Source: Taxillus chinensis (Eukaryota; Streptophyta; Magnoliopsida; Santalales; Loranthaceae). From it: a stretch of 64,000 bases of DNA. Of this stretch, positions 11,126 to 22,585 are shown piece by piece. The translations under genes were made by a program, and so were the position numbers. The stretch lies in assembly GCA_023512835.1 (NCBI GenBank), contig CM042085.1:4187989-4251988 (forward strand), in the 5' to 3' direction. The notes below the pieces were generated by a model. The model was not told the origin of the DNA. It saw only the letters and a list, made by a program, of their open reading frames with translations, and ran no database searches. Every line of letters starts with the position of its first letter. The stretch's first letter is position 1.

Positions 11126-11896
11126 ATGGAGGAACAAAACCTACCCTTAACCGTAGCCGAATCGCTCCCCTTCCCAACCCTCCCTCTCTTCCTGGCGATG
11201 TTCTTTGCCGTCTACCTCATCGGCTACTTCGTCGTGTTCCGAAACTGGAGCCCCAATCGGCGGCCCGAAGCCTCCAGCTGCTTCATCTCCCTCGCCCACG
11301 GCACCCCCGCCGCTTTCCTCGCCGTCTGCGCCGTCGCCTCCGACCAGGACCGAGGCTTCGCCGCCCCCAACACCGCCACCCAGAGCACCGTCATCGACTA
11401 CAGCGTCGCCTACTTCCTCACCGACCTCCTCCACTACTGCCTCTTCTTCTCCGCCGGCGACCTCCTCTTCATCCTCCACCACATCGCCACCCTCTTCGCG
11501 TTCCTCACCTGTCAGTACGTCGCCCGCCGCGGCGCCTTCGCCATCCTTGTCCTCCTCGCCCTGGCCGAGGCCACCAGCCTCTTCCAGAACCTTTGGACTC
11601 TTGCCCGCTCCCGCCGGGCCGACCACGCCTTCGCCGCCCGAGCCTACCGCCTCCTGTCCCCTTCTTTCTATGCCTACTACACCATCGTTCGGGGTTTCGG
11701 CGCCCCCTGGTTCGCCTACCAAATGGGTGCGGCTTACTTCGGCGGGGAAGTGGATGGAGTGATTCCCACTTGGGTTTGGGGCTCCTGGCTCTTCTTGGTT
11801 GTCCTGTTCATCCCTGTTAGCCTGCTGTGGATCGCCAACCTTTGGATGGAGCTGTACAGAGAGAGAAGCGACAAAGTTGTTGACAAGTTGAATTAG
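11126..11896 (+). CDS. TLC-domain-containing membrane protein (At5g14285-like)
   Basis: Uninterrupted 256-residue frame with very high GC at third codon positions, in contrast to its AT-rich surroundings. The protein has several hydrophobic segments (about 16-38, 58-72, 92-110, 112-130, 136-152, 176-192 and 214-240), as expected for a TLC (TRAM-LAG1-CLN8) membrane protein. The central LLFILHHIATLFAFL around residues 113-127 carries the paired histidines typical of the fold, and EATSLFQNLW follows at ~148-157. The length fits the short plant TLC proteins rather than the longer LAG one homologue ceramide synthases, and the Lag1p catalytic context is not evident. The substrate is unknown, with a role in membrane-lipid biology inferred from the family only. 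The ATG follows gtttccgg and is the first in frame after the telo-box leader. Confidence 0.85.
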   Translation: MEEQNLPLTVAESLPFPTLPLFLAMFFAVYLIGYFVVFRNWSPNRRPEASSCFISLAHGTPAAFLAVCAVASDQDRGFAAPNTATQSTVIDYSVAYFLTDLLHYCLFFSAGDLLFILHHIATLFAFLTCQYVARRGAFAILVLLALAEATSLFQNLWTLARSRRADHAFAARAYRLLSPSFYAYYTIVRGFGAPWFAYQMGAAYFGGEVDGVIPTWVWGSWLFLVVLFIPVSLLWIANLWMELYRERSDKVVDKLN

Positions 11897-11929
11897 AGGT
11901 GTAGTAGAATGAACTGCTACTAAACCCCC

Positions 11930-13100
11930 CTTCCGGGGTATGGCTGGGTTTTCCCACTCATTGTGTTAGTGTTACTTCACGTATTGGATGATTGATTCTT
12001 AAGGCGAATTGTGGTCAAAGCTGTCACATTTTTCTTTTTTTCATTTGAACTTGGATCATAGAACTCCTTGTGTGATCCAAATTGGATGGCACTTAATAGG
12101 GTGAGATTTTTAGCTCTGGCTAATTCTTACAAGCTACATGTTTACAATTTGACTTCATGATGAACACTTGTTTTCTATTCTATACCAATCAGGTGTATCT
12201 GTGGGGTAAGAAATGGTGAAACCTTCGATACAATAACACTGATACTGTCCAATACAAACGCGATTAGCTTCCCTTTCAATCGTGATCGATCATCTAGTTT
12301 TGCATGCTGAAAGTTTCACATCTAACTCTAAGAAACGATATGGAAAATTGAAAGTGATGTTTATAATTCGTCAATGGCAGGGCACTTGAATATGACGACT
12401 CCCTGGTTGTTTACAATATCCTTCTAGGGATCAAGTTTTAACAGCGTCCCATAAAATTGAACTCTAAAAAGAAGCATCGCCTTTCCAAGTTGCCATCAAA
12501 CTCTGCCTAATTTCAGGATGATGGAAAAATAAATCGATGGATTCTATCAACGTTCACGTGTGTTCACATTTCCACTTTTAACGTCACTTGTAGGCTGTAG
12601 CCCAGCCATAAGACAGCTAACAAGACGTGTTCTCAACGTACTTCTGAAGTGGTAAGTTTGTACGTTTTGTCATGCAATAAATTTGCCGCGTCTAAATTGA
12701 ATGGATCCCATCGTGAAAGGTACAATTAAGATATTCCACAATCAGATATTGGTTGGTGCATAGTTCATTCGAACTATGAAAGTGTCATAGAACCCTCACC
12801 TCGGAGAAATATCAATGTTTGCAAAAACAATGTTTTTGTAAAAACTCAAAAAACAAATGTCACCTATAACGATTTTTGTCTTATGAGGAATAACTCGAAT
12901 CCACACAAATCCATTTCACACGTTGGTAAAACCAAGCTTCAAAAGAAGAGGGGGCACATATATGCATCAACAAAAAGCCATTAAACAAGGAAATAATCTA
13001 TCCATGTCCTTTTTGATTATGAAGGAACCATCCAGCCACATCCATTTGACAATATCAATAAACTCTTTTGCCACCTATTATTCCGTTTCTCTAAGGCGGT
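11930..13100. other. Convergent intergenic region between TLC gene and LHT gene
   Basis: Contains the 3' UTRs of the two convergent genes. No further coding region, RNA gene or repeat is recognised. The stretch 12200-13100 is of mixed composition without a continuous frame. Confidence 0.5.
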
Positions 13101-13124
13101 TTCTTTAGCGTAGAGACAAGCAAA

Positions 13125-16100
13125 TTACGAGTAGAACTTGTAGGTTGAGGCCTGAATTATTATTGACCTAAGCCCTCCAATCGGAGATAAAATCATGAGG
13201 CAGAGGCCAAGCACGATGCAGATCTGAAACATATATAGAAAGAAAAAAACCCAAATCAGCTCAATTAATTTTGAGTCAAAAGAAGCAGAGTAACATGAAG
13301 AACATACCCAGTTTGTCCACCATGAAAGACCGAATCTCTTTGGTTTGTAAATAGCAAGCCACATAATGCAAGGCAGCTGAAGAAAGACAACGAGTCAGGC
13401 ATTAGAGCAAAAAGAATATCGTAGTTGTATTAACAACAGGAGATACTAGCTATCACTTACAAAGTACGTCGTTGGAGCGAAGGCAAATCCCCCAAAGAAT
13501 GAAAGCAGTCCACCGAAGAAGGGGAAGGTAATGCCTAAAAACATTGTAAGTGCTGCACCAAACAAAACGGGTTTAATCCAAAACTACACTAATCCTTAAC
13601 TAAATTCAGGCCTCGGTAAGATTATATACATACCCACATAGAGATTGCGCACCACAAAGCGGAGGGTTGTAGTGGGCGCAAAGTTCAGTTTCTTCACCAA
13701 CAGTGTCTCTAACATGTCAAACACTGGTATGGCGTAGATCTGATAACAACAACATATAAATAAAACACAAACCAGATGTAAAACAGAGGAAATGGGTATT
13801 CGAAATACGGGAAAAGTTATTTGTAGCGCACCTGGTAGCTTCCGATAACGTGGACGACAACAAACATGTTAGCCATGGCAATGAGCCAGGCCGGTTTTTC
13901 CAAGGAGATGAGGAGGTTGTCCTCGACCTTGTTTCCAAAAATATAGTACCCGATCAGTGCAACAGGGAAGTAGCAAAGCGCGACGACGATGTAGGCTACG
14001 ACCACTCCTTTCCACATTGGGCCCTTGGAGGGCTTTTCGGGCGTAGAAGGGATGGTGGCTTGAATCTCCAGCACCACATTGTGCCCTGCATAGGCAAAGG
14101 CCACATCCCCCAAGGCGCTAAAGAAGCCGAAAACTGCTCCAGTCCTCGTGGAGGCCCTGTACCCGTAATCAACGTCTGGCTGCACACCCTTGTGGGCCGA
14201 TGCTGCCCACCCAATGGTCGAGTAGCTGTCTCAGAAGGACATGAACAAAAACGTTAGCTACTCTTCAAGTTAATGAGTACCTGCCCCGCAGGAGTCGGCA
14301 TTTCAAATCACGAACACCGTTTGTTACCTGAGGGACATGACTGCGGCGGCGAGGGAGACGCCGGAGATGGAGTTGAAGTTGGGGAGGTGGGAGAGGACGA
14401 AGTGGACGGAGGCAAAGATCATTATGAAGTAGCTGAGCTTGATGGACTTGCAGTCCGGGCAGACGGTGTCGTGGAACTTCTTGAGGGACTTGCCACCGGT
14501 AACCATGTACACAATGTTCACACCCACCTCCACAATCAGCTGCTGTGGAACCACAATGTAGAGCCCCAGCTTCTCCCCAAACGCGTACTGCCCCAGCTCG
14601 TGGTACCGATCGAACCGCTTTCCCGGCACCATTTCATGCATTTCCACCATCTGCCACAGCGTGTACAGAGTGATGATCCATGACAGCACCAGGATCACCA
14701 CGCCCGGTCCCCTTCAAATTCAAATTACACGCCAAGGTGGATTAGTATATTGCTTTGAGTTTAGTTTTGCTTACAAGGAAGCATCATATCGTTTACAGTC
14801 GAGAGAAACATCTTTCAACATCTTATCACATAGATTAGTATATATGTGTTTTGTATAAAAGCACGCGCATACATACCATCCGAGTTGAGACATGGCGTAG
14901 GGAAGACTGAGGACGCCAGCGCCGACCATGGCGGTGACGTTGTGGAAAGCAGAGTACCACCATTTGGCGTTCCTGGATGAAGTGATCGGCAGCCATTCAT
15001 CAATCTTCTTCTGCCTCGCTGCGTCCTCCCCGCTCATCTGCAAACATTCAAGCCACCATAATCCTCCAAAAAAAAAAAATCAATACATCTTCAAATTTCA
15101 AACATGTACTAATGCTGGATCTACTTCCCGTACCAATATACCACCTATTCCCTATCCTTAAAACACATGTTGTGCATGGAGCTCAATGAATAACCCAACC
15201 CAACCCAACCAACCAACCGGGGAGGCTTAAGTTAACCAAATAAGTGTCACCTTTCCCGGCTGCTGAGCTTTTACCAATTCAAATATTTCCACGAGATCGG
15301 ATTAGATTTGAATCGGTCTTTACTCCTCTCCTCATATGCGCAGTGTGGCGCGCTTGGGACACTGGTTTGGTTTCAAGTGGCAAGCCGCGCGCCCCATCAC
15401 CATTCACCAATAGAAGCCAGCCACGTTGCGTCAGCTGACGACCTTACTATGGGCGCTATTATTATTATTATTATTATTCAAAGTCTAAAGTGGCACATAT
15501 TTTTAATATATATTTGGAAAGAAGGAGTGTTACGATAATCAACACCAAGCAATAATCTAAGGCTATAGTCAATTTGGTTGAAGTCAACACCAATCCCTAA
15601 GTAGCCTCGTTACACTTTTATCGCCGTCCATGATACGTGATGTTCGGCCCTTAATAATCTAGTTATCGATTAGGAGAAAACAACGACTTTCGAATGAACT
15701 AGTAATTAGGTACCCAGAAAAAAAGGGTATAAAAATTGTTTTTAACCCACAAAAAAAAAACAATGAAGATAGTGTATAAGATATGCATGAGTGGCCCTTA
15801 TTAATCTGGTTATCGATTGCGAAGAAAAAAAAAGGTAATTAATTGATTCGGAAAAACACAAAATAAATAAATAGTAAGTTATTTAAGTTCAACAATTTAA
15901 GCTGGAAGCCCACCCATGCAGCATTAGTGGTCATTGATGGAGTATTTAATATTAATTTTACGCACTCCACATTTGAATAATTACTTGTTTCCTTTTTTTA
16001 CTTAATACGCATTAATTAACAATGAAGATGAGGAAGGAATAAAATATTCACCGATACTAGTTAACACAAATGTAAAGAGGAAAAGAAAAGAAAATTAATA

Positions 16101-16655
16101 ATAATAATAATAATAATAAAGGTTGACTATTCCTGGTTGCTAACGTGATGACAAAATGCCATAGATATTTTTTTTTTTTTTTTTTTTTTTTTTTGAGAAA
16201 TGTTAAAGACTCTCAGATGGCAAACATTCTCAAACCCTCATTCTCAATGTTTTCAAAGGAACCAAACAGAAACAACATCGGACGAACTGATGAGATCTAC
16301 ACACGCGCGCGCGCACATATGCATGTAGAAACCTCAAATTCACGAAAAAAACGCTCGAACCAAACTTAAATTCAAAGGGCACTTCAAACACGACAAACAT
16401 TCTCAAACCCCCATTCTCAATGTTTTCGAAGGAACCAAACAGAAACATCATCGGACGAACTGATGAGATCTACACGCGCGCGCGCGCACACATATGCATG
16501 TAGAAACCTCAAATTCACGACAAAAACGCTCGAACCAAACTTTAAAGTCGAAGGGCACTCCAAACACGAAACGCATAAAACAAATTAACAATACACGAGG
16601 ACGGAGTTAGAGAGAAACATACTTTATGGTCGGTCTCAAGAGATGGAATCGCCAT
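13125..16655 (-). CDS. LHT1: Lysine/histidine transporter 1-type amino-acid permease
   Basis: Eight exons, read from high to low coordinates: 16655-16623, 15037-14877, 14711-14328, 14225-13832, 13739-13634, 13552-13461, 13376-13308, 13223-13125. All junctions are GT..AG and the frame is 445 residues, as for Arabidopsis LHT1. It is an AAAP-family proton-coupled amino-acid importer of the plasma membrane. Diagnostic text includes [37 protein letters not shown] (first membrane segment), [53 protein letters not shown] and the C-terminal YKFYS. The first exon is only 11 codons ([11 protein letters not shown]) ending at a strong gtatgt donor. It was chosen because the second exon begins exactly at a ttgcag acceptor; translation from Met at 15037 is the alternative. 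The 1.6 kb first intron holds repeats (see below). Confidence 0.93.
15440..16200. repeat. LHT intron 1: microsatellites and homopolymer
   Basis: Inside LHT intron 1: an ATT repeat (~15457-15478), an AAT repeat (~16098-16120) and a T-run of about 26 at 16169-16194. No other gene is visible in the intron. Confidence 0.8.
16221..16569. repeat. Two-copy tandem duplication, ~173 bp, in LHT intron 1
   Basis: Copies at 16221-16393 and 16394-16569 share caaacattctcaaaccc, gaactgatgagatctacac and tagaaacctcaaattcacga with few differences. Each contains a CG dinucleotide run (cgcgcgcgcgc). The array lies just inside the intron, about 50 bp from exon 1. Confidence 0.9.
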
Positions 16656-16925
16656 GTCCAGAGAGTTACAAGGAGGGGGCTAGCTTGTGTGGCGGGAGTG
16701 ATTTGCAGAGACGAGAGGGACTTGAAGTTGATGACGACGGCAATTATGAGGATGAAAAAGAAAGCCCGTGGGCTCTTCAAGTCATCCCCTAGCTCCCTCT
16801 CTCTCTGTCCTCAAATATTAGGAGTTCGTGTTTTTTTAAACCTCTTCTCTCAAGGCTCACAGCATATGATATGATATCTGATACGACATCACAGTATGGT
16901 CACAAGGAGAGAGGAGGGGAGATGT

Positions 16926-16931
16926 TTTATA
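16926..16931 (-). promoter_or_regulatory. Possible TATA box of LHT gene
   Basis: TATAAA on the minus strand, about 270 bp upstream of the proposed start codon, in a sensible position for a leader of ~240 bp that contains a CT-rich stretch (16795-16812). Position only, untested. Confidence 0.35.
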
Positions 16932-18369
16932 AGGCTGGATATGATTCCTTAATGACGTCTTTTTCGCATTGACTTTTTTTGGTCGTCTCTGAATCCTACA
17001 CTCCGAAGCAGGCACGAATGAGCTGGATTCTCATCAGAAATTTCCGCGATATTCCTAATTCGCCGAAAAAAAAATACCCCCGATGATTATTTCCCATTTT
17101 AAAAACAAAATTACTATATTCATCTAAAAAGTAACCCCCAAAAAAATAAATAAATAAATAAAGATTCTTTCCATGTTATTACTTATTACCAACCTGTATT
17201 GAAGAACAAGTGGGGCGATGCACTCAAGAATATCGCAATACTGTTGAAGTACTTCAAATCAGTTAATGACACATTTATAATCTAGATTATTCTTTTATGG
17301 TATATACGGTTGTGTTATTTTTTTCCAATTGATAATATCTGACACGATAAACCAAAATCATATTATATATATTTATTTGTTTGTTTGTTTGTTTTTACCA
17401 TATAATAATTTTTTACCGTCGAATAAATCATATCATATAAATTTCCCCCCATACGATAAGCTTTTACTGTGATACCGAATGATTGGTGTGTATGTGTGAG
17501 CAAGCAATTGAGATACACTAGTTGACTTGGGTGATCAGATCTCTAATTGTTTTGTGTGTTTATTTTGCCAACGCAAGCGCTCCCACGTTGGCTATCAACA
17601 GCAACCACTTAGAAATAGATATCTTGCCAACTGTTGATGGAAACAAAATTAATACGTAATTAATTAATTAATTAATTCAAGCCAACAAATCTATTTTTGT
17701 TTACCCCACCTCTCTCCTAAAGCTTGGTTTCAAATGGTAGGCATCGCTTGTGGCGTGCCTACATATGCTCAATTGGGATTAATCCACCCGCGCGCGCAGC
17801 ATTATTGGTCATTAATGGAGAACCAATCTTTTGGACACTAATCCTTCCAACCTAATCTTTTGGACACTCAACTTTTTAGGCCTAATATTTTGGACACTCA
17901 ACTTTTGAACCATGTGCTAAAGTATCCATATTAAGTTCATAATTCTCATTCCTATTTTATAAAATGAATAGGATATTATTTTATATATTTTTTATATTTT
18001 ATTTTATATTTTTATCTCTACTCTTTTAATTTTTTATTTTTTATTTTTTATTTACTATTTTTTTTATCTTTCCTAAGTATATATATATCAATAAAAATAA
18101 AAAAAATATTTGAATGACGAATAGGAATTTTTCAAATATGAAATTATCTCTCTAATCTCTATTTTTAATCTCTAAAAATGTTACCGTTTAAAAGACTTAG
18201 ACTTGATGCAATGTAATTTTATTCAAAAGTTAACATTTTTTCTAAATTTTAAAGAAAAATATATTTTAGAGGAACTATCATTGATGCTCTTAAAGCATTC
18301 ACGAGACTCTCTAAATGCATTTTTTTTAGTTTAGAAAGTTTATTTATTAAGAATGTTTAAAAATTATAT

Positions 18370-18600
18370 TTTTGAGGCACTCTATTATAACTAAAATCTT
18401 AACACAATATCATTCATTTTTAATTTATTAAAATAATATATATTTTTCAACACATTTACTTTCCTATTTCTTTTTTTCTCTATTCACAATTAATTTTGAT
18501 TTAAATGAATAAATAAATTTTAAAAATAATATTATAATTAAAAATTAACTAAAATAAAAAAAACTGAAAAAATTAACTTTAAAAAGTACTTTCTTAAAAT
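18370..18600. mobile_element. AT-rich MITE-like block, family A
   Basis: Contains the ordered features aattaattttgatttaaatg, aataaataaattttaaaaa and a following aattaa/aaaactgaaaa stretch. These match, loosely, the blocks at ~46080-46400 and ~51680-51930, and in reverse orientation ~20950-21220. A dispersed non-autonomous element is inferred, and the ends are not defined. Confidence 0.4.
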
Positions 18601-19097
18601 AAAATAATTATACTTTTGACATGCTTAATTTAACTGTTTTTCGTTTTTATTGTTTATAGTAAAAATGATTAAATATATATTTTTTTGGTGATTCTATGAC
18701 AAAATAAAATATTATTATTATTATTTAAACTTTTTTCCTAAAAATCAGTTATTATATTTTAATAATAAAAACACAAAACGACCTAACAAAATGGCTGAGT
18801 ATTTTTCGAATTTCCCGTGTTGTTGTTGGTAGTTCCTAAATTTTAGCCGTCATATTGAAGTGATAGCTTGATATGGTAACAGTTATACATCTATACACAA
18901 CTTTTATGAGCACTAACTGAGCATCCCAAATCTCCAAAGTCCTAATGGATGGGACGATTTACTTTGATATGCTCTTTGAATAATATAATAAATATTTCAC
19001 CTTTTTATTGATAAGCGCTATATATTATTTATGCTGCTACCAGCCCGGTATAGGATATAGTAATATTATAATTTTGGTTCTTTTTTTATTTTTTTAT

Positions 19098-19101
<4 letters not shown>

Positions 19102-19151
<50 letters not shown>
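19102..19151. repeat. (TA)n microsatellite
   Basis: About 50 bp of uninterrupted TA repeats, directly visible. It can form a cruciform or hairpin and is prone to length error. Confidence 0.95.
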
Positions 19152-19154
<3 letters not shown>

Positions 19155-19479
19155 GATCGGTGCAGGCGTACTCCGATTAATCTTAACAAAACAGTAGCAC
19201 GATATTTCACCTCCATAAACTCTTACTTAAATCATACAAATACTAAATTATTTATATTTTATTTTTCATTTTCTAAATGAATGATATAAATTAACAAAAA
19301 TGAAATTAAAACAAATTAAGATCTGCGTAAAAGGTGACGACAGAGCGAACTCAATTTCGTGTTTATTGATGAGGTGTATTAAATAAAAACTTACGGAATC
19401 TTATAGTCAGAAGACTTAAAGATGAGACTTGTGATTCAATTGGTGTATGAATCTAATAATTACAACAACTAATATTATC

Positions 19480-19483
<4 letters not shown>

Positions 19484-19521
<38 letters not shown>
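19484..19521. repeat. (TA)n microsatellite
   Basis: About 38 bp of TA repeats followed by a T-run, directly visible. A shorter TA run is at ~20525-20547. Confidence 0.95.
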
Positions 19522-19529
<8 letters not shown>

Positions 19530-20949
19530 TTTTTTTTTTTTTCTTCTTGCTATGAGAGGGTGGGAGATACTATTACCATATATATAATTTGATTTTTAAA
19601 AATTAAATTAATGGTTCAGAATATACGGTACGTGATGGTACCCTGAAATGCATATAGCAAAACCATTACCATATACATATAATGCAATTAGACAGGCAGC
19701 CATCTTTATTGAGTTTCCTTTTTTGTTTCTTCCTTTTTTTTTTTTATAATCTCTAGTTTTTACGGTTTGTTTGTTGTTGTTGGACCATATATCTTTTGTA
19801 TCTAAGTCGATCGATGGGGTAAATAATTTATCCAAAAATAGATACTTCCCATTCATCGTGATTTGGAACAATAAAAATTCACCATCATTTTAATTTATCT
19901 ACTAATTAACAAAAATTTCTTCTTTTAATGTACTTTTTTTTACTTCCTAATATATTTTAAGTCACCAATTGACACATAATTATTTACTGTGTCAAAATTT
20001 AAATTAGCTCTTATCACATGATATTTCAAATGACCACCCGATAGTAAGATATACTGCTGACGTGATTATACATTCTTTAGTGATTCAACCATGTTATACG
20101 CTGTTACATAATTATACGTCATCACTTATATATATACATTCGCATTATATAAAGATTCGCACTTTTCTGTATAAACTATATATTACGTGATTATTAATAA
20201 TTAGCCATATTCGGGATATATAAATAAAGATCTCCAATAATAATAATTGAGGGAACATATATATACAACTTTATAAATTGGACGACCTTTTTGGGTCAAT
20301 ATTCAGTGTATTGGTTCTCTGAGACTGATAACTCGTGTAAAAAGAAAGTGAGAGAAAGAGGGATGGAGCACAGATTTCTTGCTATAGCATTTATGTTTCA
20401 TCATCTATTACATGCACCGAAATTTTGTCGTGAACATCAAATGTGTAACTCTTAAATACATGGATGAAATTAGTATGACAAAATCTACACGGCTCTAAAA
20501 TTTCATGAGTTTTTTTAAAAAAATTATATATATATATATATATATAATGAAATAAACTTAAGTCAAAGTTTAACCACAAATGAAAAGAATAAAATTAAAA
20601 TATTATTTTTTAAAAAATAAATTATTTTTAAAAACTATAATTTAAGATAAAATTTCATCATCATAAATAATTTTAAATTTATCGAATTTACTATTTTTTA
20701 AAATAATAATATTTTTAAATATAATATCATCTAATGAAACAGAACTAATTGATATTGAAATAATAATTAATTTATTAAAAAAAAGGTATGTCAAATATTA
20801 TTTGGGATCAAGTTTTTTTTTTTTTAATTTGGATTGGTTGGAACTATTTGGGTGACGAATAATGTACCCTCCAATATATCACACAAGAAAGTGAGAACAT
20901 TCATTATAATTTTTTTTAAAACTAACTCTTTAAAATAAAATAATTAATT

Positions 20950-21220
20950 TTTTTATTCTAACAACGCGATGTACTTTTTAGTCTATCTATATTAATTATT
21001 TATTAAATAAAATATTATTTTTTAAATATTTAGTTGGTTTCAAATCAGAAAGTAATGTGAATAGAAAAAATAAAAATAAGAAAAATATTATGAGATAAAA
21101 TATAATATTTTGATAAATAAAGAATAAATAATATTAGATTAAATTTAGAGAGTTATTAAAATTTTAGTTATAATAAAAATTATAAAATGTATTATTTTTA
21201 TATATTTTTATTAAGTTACT
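20950..21220. mobile_element. AT-rich MITE-like block, family A (inverted)
   Basis: The reverse complement reads with the same order of motifs as the blocks at 46 kb and 51.7 kb: a tatcaaaatattatattttatct-like core shared in part, then a T-rich stretch, then aatatttaaaaaataatatt. Terminal repeats were not resolved. Confidence 0.4.
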
Positions 21221-21779
21221 TCTCCAAAACTAAAAAAATTACAAAAAAAAATATATACAGCTCTGAAAAAAGAAATTTTGCATGTTGTATAACTTAAAAA
21301 AATAATAATAAAGCATCGACCAAAGCATCTAAACTACCGTAAGCTTTGATAACTCTGTAAATTATACAAATTATAAGCATTTACTTTTGGTATTTTTTTA
21401 TTCAAATAATTGAATGGGTATTTAATGAATATGATTATCGATCAATGCAATTTTGAACTAAGAGTCATGCATTATCGGTCATAACGTTTTTTATGCATTG
21501 GTGGCTATAATTGTTCCTTAAAAATGATTTAAGGTCAGTTTGGTATTACTTTTAAAATTTTATTTATGCTTATAAAAAAAAAAGACCAAAACTAGGGCTC
21601 ATTTCATGACTTCATCCGTTCATCTCATACAAGTATTAATTTTGGGTGTAGTTGTACGACGGTTTATATAACAAAACTTTACTATATGATTGGTCACTGA
21701 ATGTGGGCCGGGGCGTACTCATATATTCTTTTTACACGGTAGGGCCATACTGTACTATAGTGAGAAATCAAATGGCGAG

Positions 21780-22120
21780 TGCGTGACCATTAACTGACCA
21801 GTCCAATTTCCCATACCTTGGAGTCGACAACACACGCATAATTGATTGACTTTGTGATAGGCAGTGCTTCACAACTGCTTTTACGATGCGACACGTAACG
21901 TTCTGGGTGGGGGGATTGGGTGGGGGTGCGGTAGTCGTAGCAGCAGCAGCATCTCAGCCGTCGCCGCTGCCCCGTCGCAACTCGACACCGCCACATGCGA
22001 CCAGTCGTACATTTCACGCGTAATGGCCATTCACACTTACGTTCCGTCGGGTACTCACTCATCTATTGGTCTGACCCACGATAAAAATCTTAGATTAAAT
22101 AAACTTTTATAATATCTATA
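21780..22120. other. GC-rich island of unknown nature
   Basis: Local rise in GC with a GCA/CAG repeat (agcagcagcagc near 21940) and G-rich tract (ggtggggggattgggtgggg near 21906-21925). Frames are open on both strands but no family is recognised and no splice structure is convincing. It could be the first exon or promoter of a lost gene, or retroelement DNA. Confidence 0.3.
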
Positions 22121-22329
22121 ATGTAATTTACGAATCGGTACTAATATTCGACCGGAATTATCTATCGGATTTATCATTCGGATTGACGTGTCAGCTAATG
22201 TGTTTGCATATGTATAATTATTAATTACGTTCGTAGCAAATGACGTGTTTAAATCGGTTTAATAAATTTCGGTTTAATTTCTGTCTTTATCGATTGTTAC
22301 ATTCGCGAAATATGACACGTTTACTTCGA

Positions 22330-22585
22330 TTCAGGATGAACTTCGGTTTAAAAAAATAAGACTTCAGTTCAGCAAAATAGGATTTCAGTTCAGGAAAAAA
22401 AATATTTCGGTTCGGAAAAAAGATATTTCAGTTCGGAAAATAGGACTTCGGTTCGGGAAATAAGGACTTCGGTTCGGGAAATAAGGACTTCGGTTCGGAA
22501 AATAGGACTTCGGTTCTGGAAATAAGGACTTCGGTTCGGAAAATAGGACTTCGGATCGGAAAATAAGGACTTCGGTTCGGGAAAA
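22330..22585. repeat. Minisatellite, ~21 bp unit
   Basis: About a dozen degenerate copies of a unit like aaataggacttcggttcgg, best preserved at 22435-22580. Directly visible; units vary in length by 1-3 bp. Confidence 0.9.

Larger units (their letters stand above)
16940..21780. other. Long AT-rich intergenic region
   Basis: No gene recognised in ~4.8 kb. It holds a TTAA-type run (~17655-17680), a three-fold short repeat around taatcttttggacactcaac (17825-17915), TA microsatellites (listed separately) and MITE-like blocks near 18370-18600 and 20950-21220. Homopolymer runs are frequent. Confidence 0.5.

Noticed and set aside
11147..11722. 191-residue open frame on the minus strand, Glu/Gly-rich
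   Set aside because: Antisense shadow of the GC-rich TLC gene; composition is an artefact of codon bias.
11205..11762. 185-residue Ser/Pro/Thr-rich frame on the plus strand
   Set aside because: Overlaps the TLC gene in another frame and has low-complexity composition caused by GC3 bias.
13850..14683. Plus-strand frames of 135-136 residues
   Set aside because: Antisense to LHT exons 3 and 4, whose protein identity is clear.
21864..22112. 82-residue frame in the GC-rich island as a gene
   Set aside because: Both strands are open, composition is repeat-driven and no family or splice sites are recognised; described only as an island.
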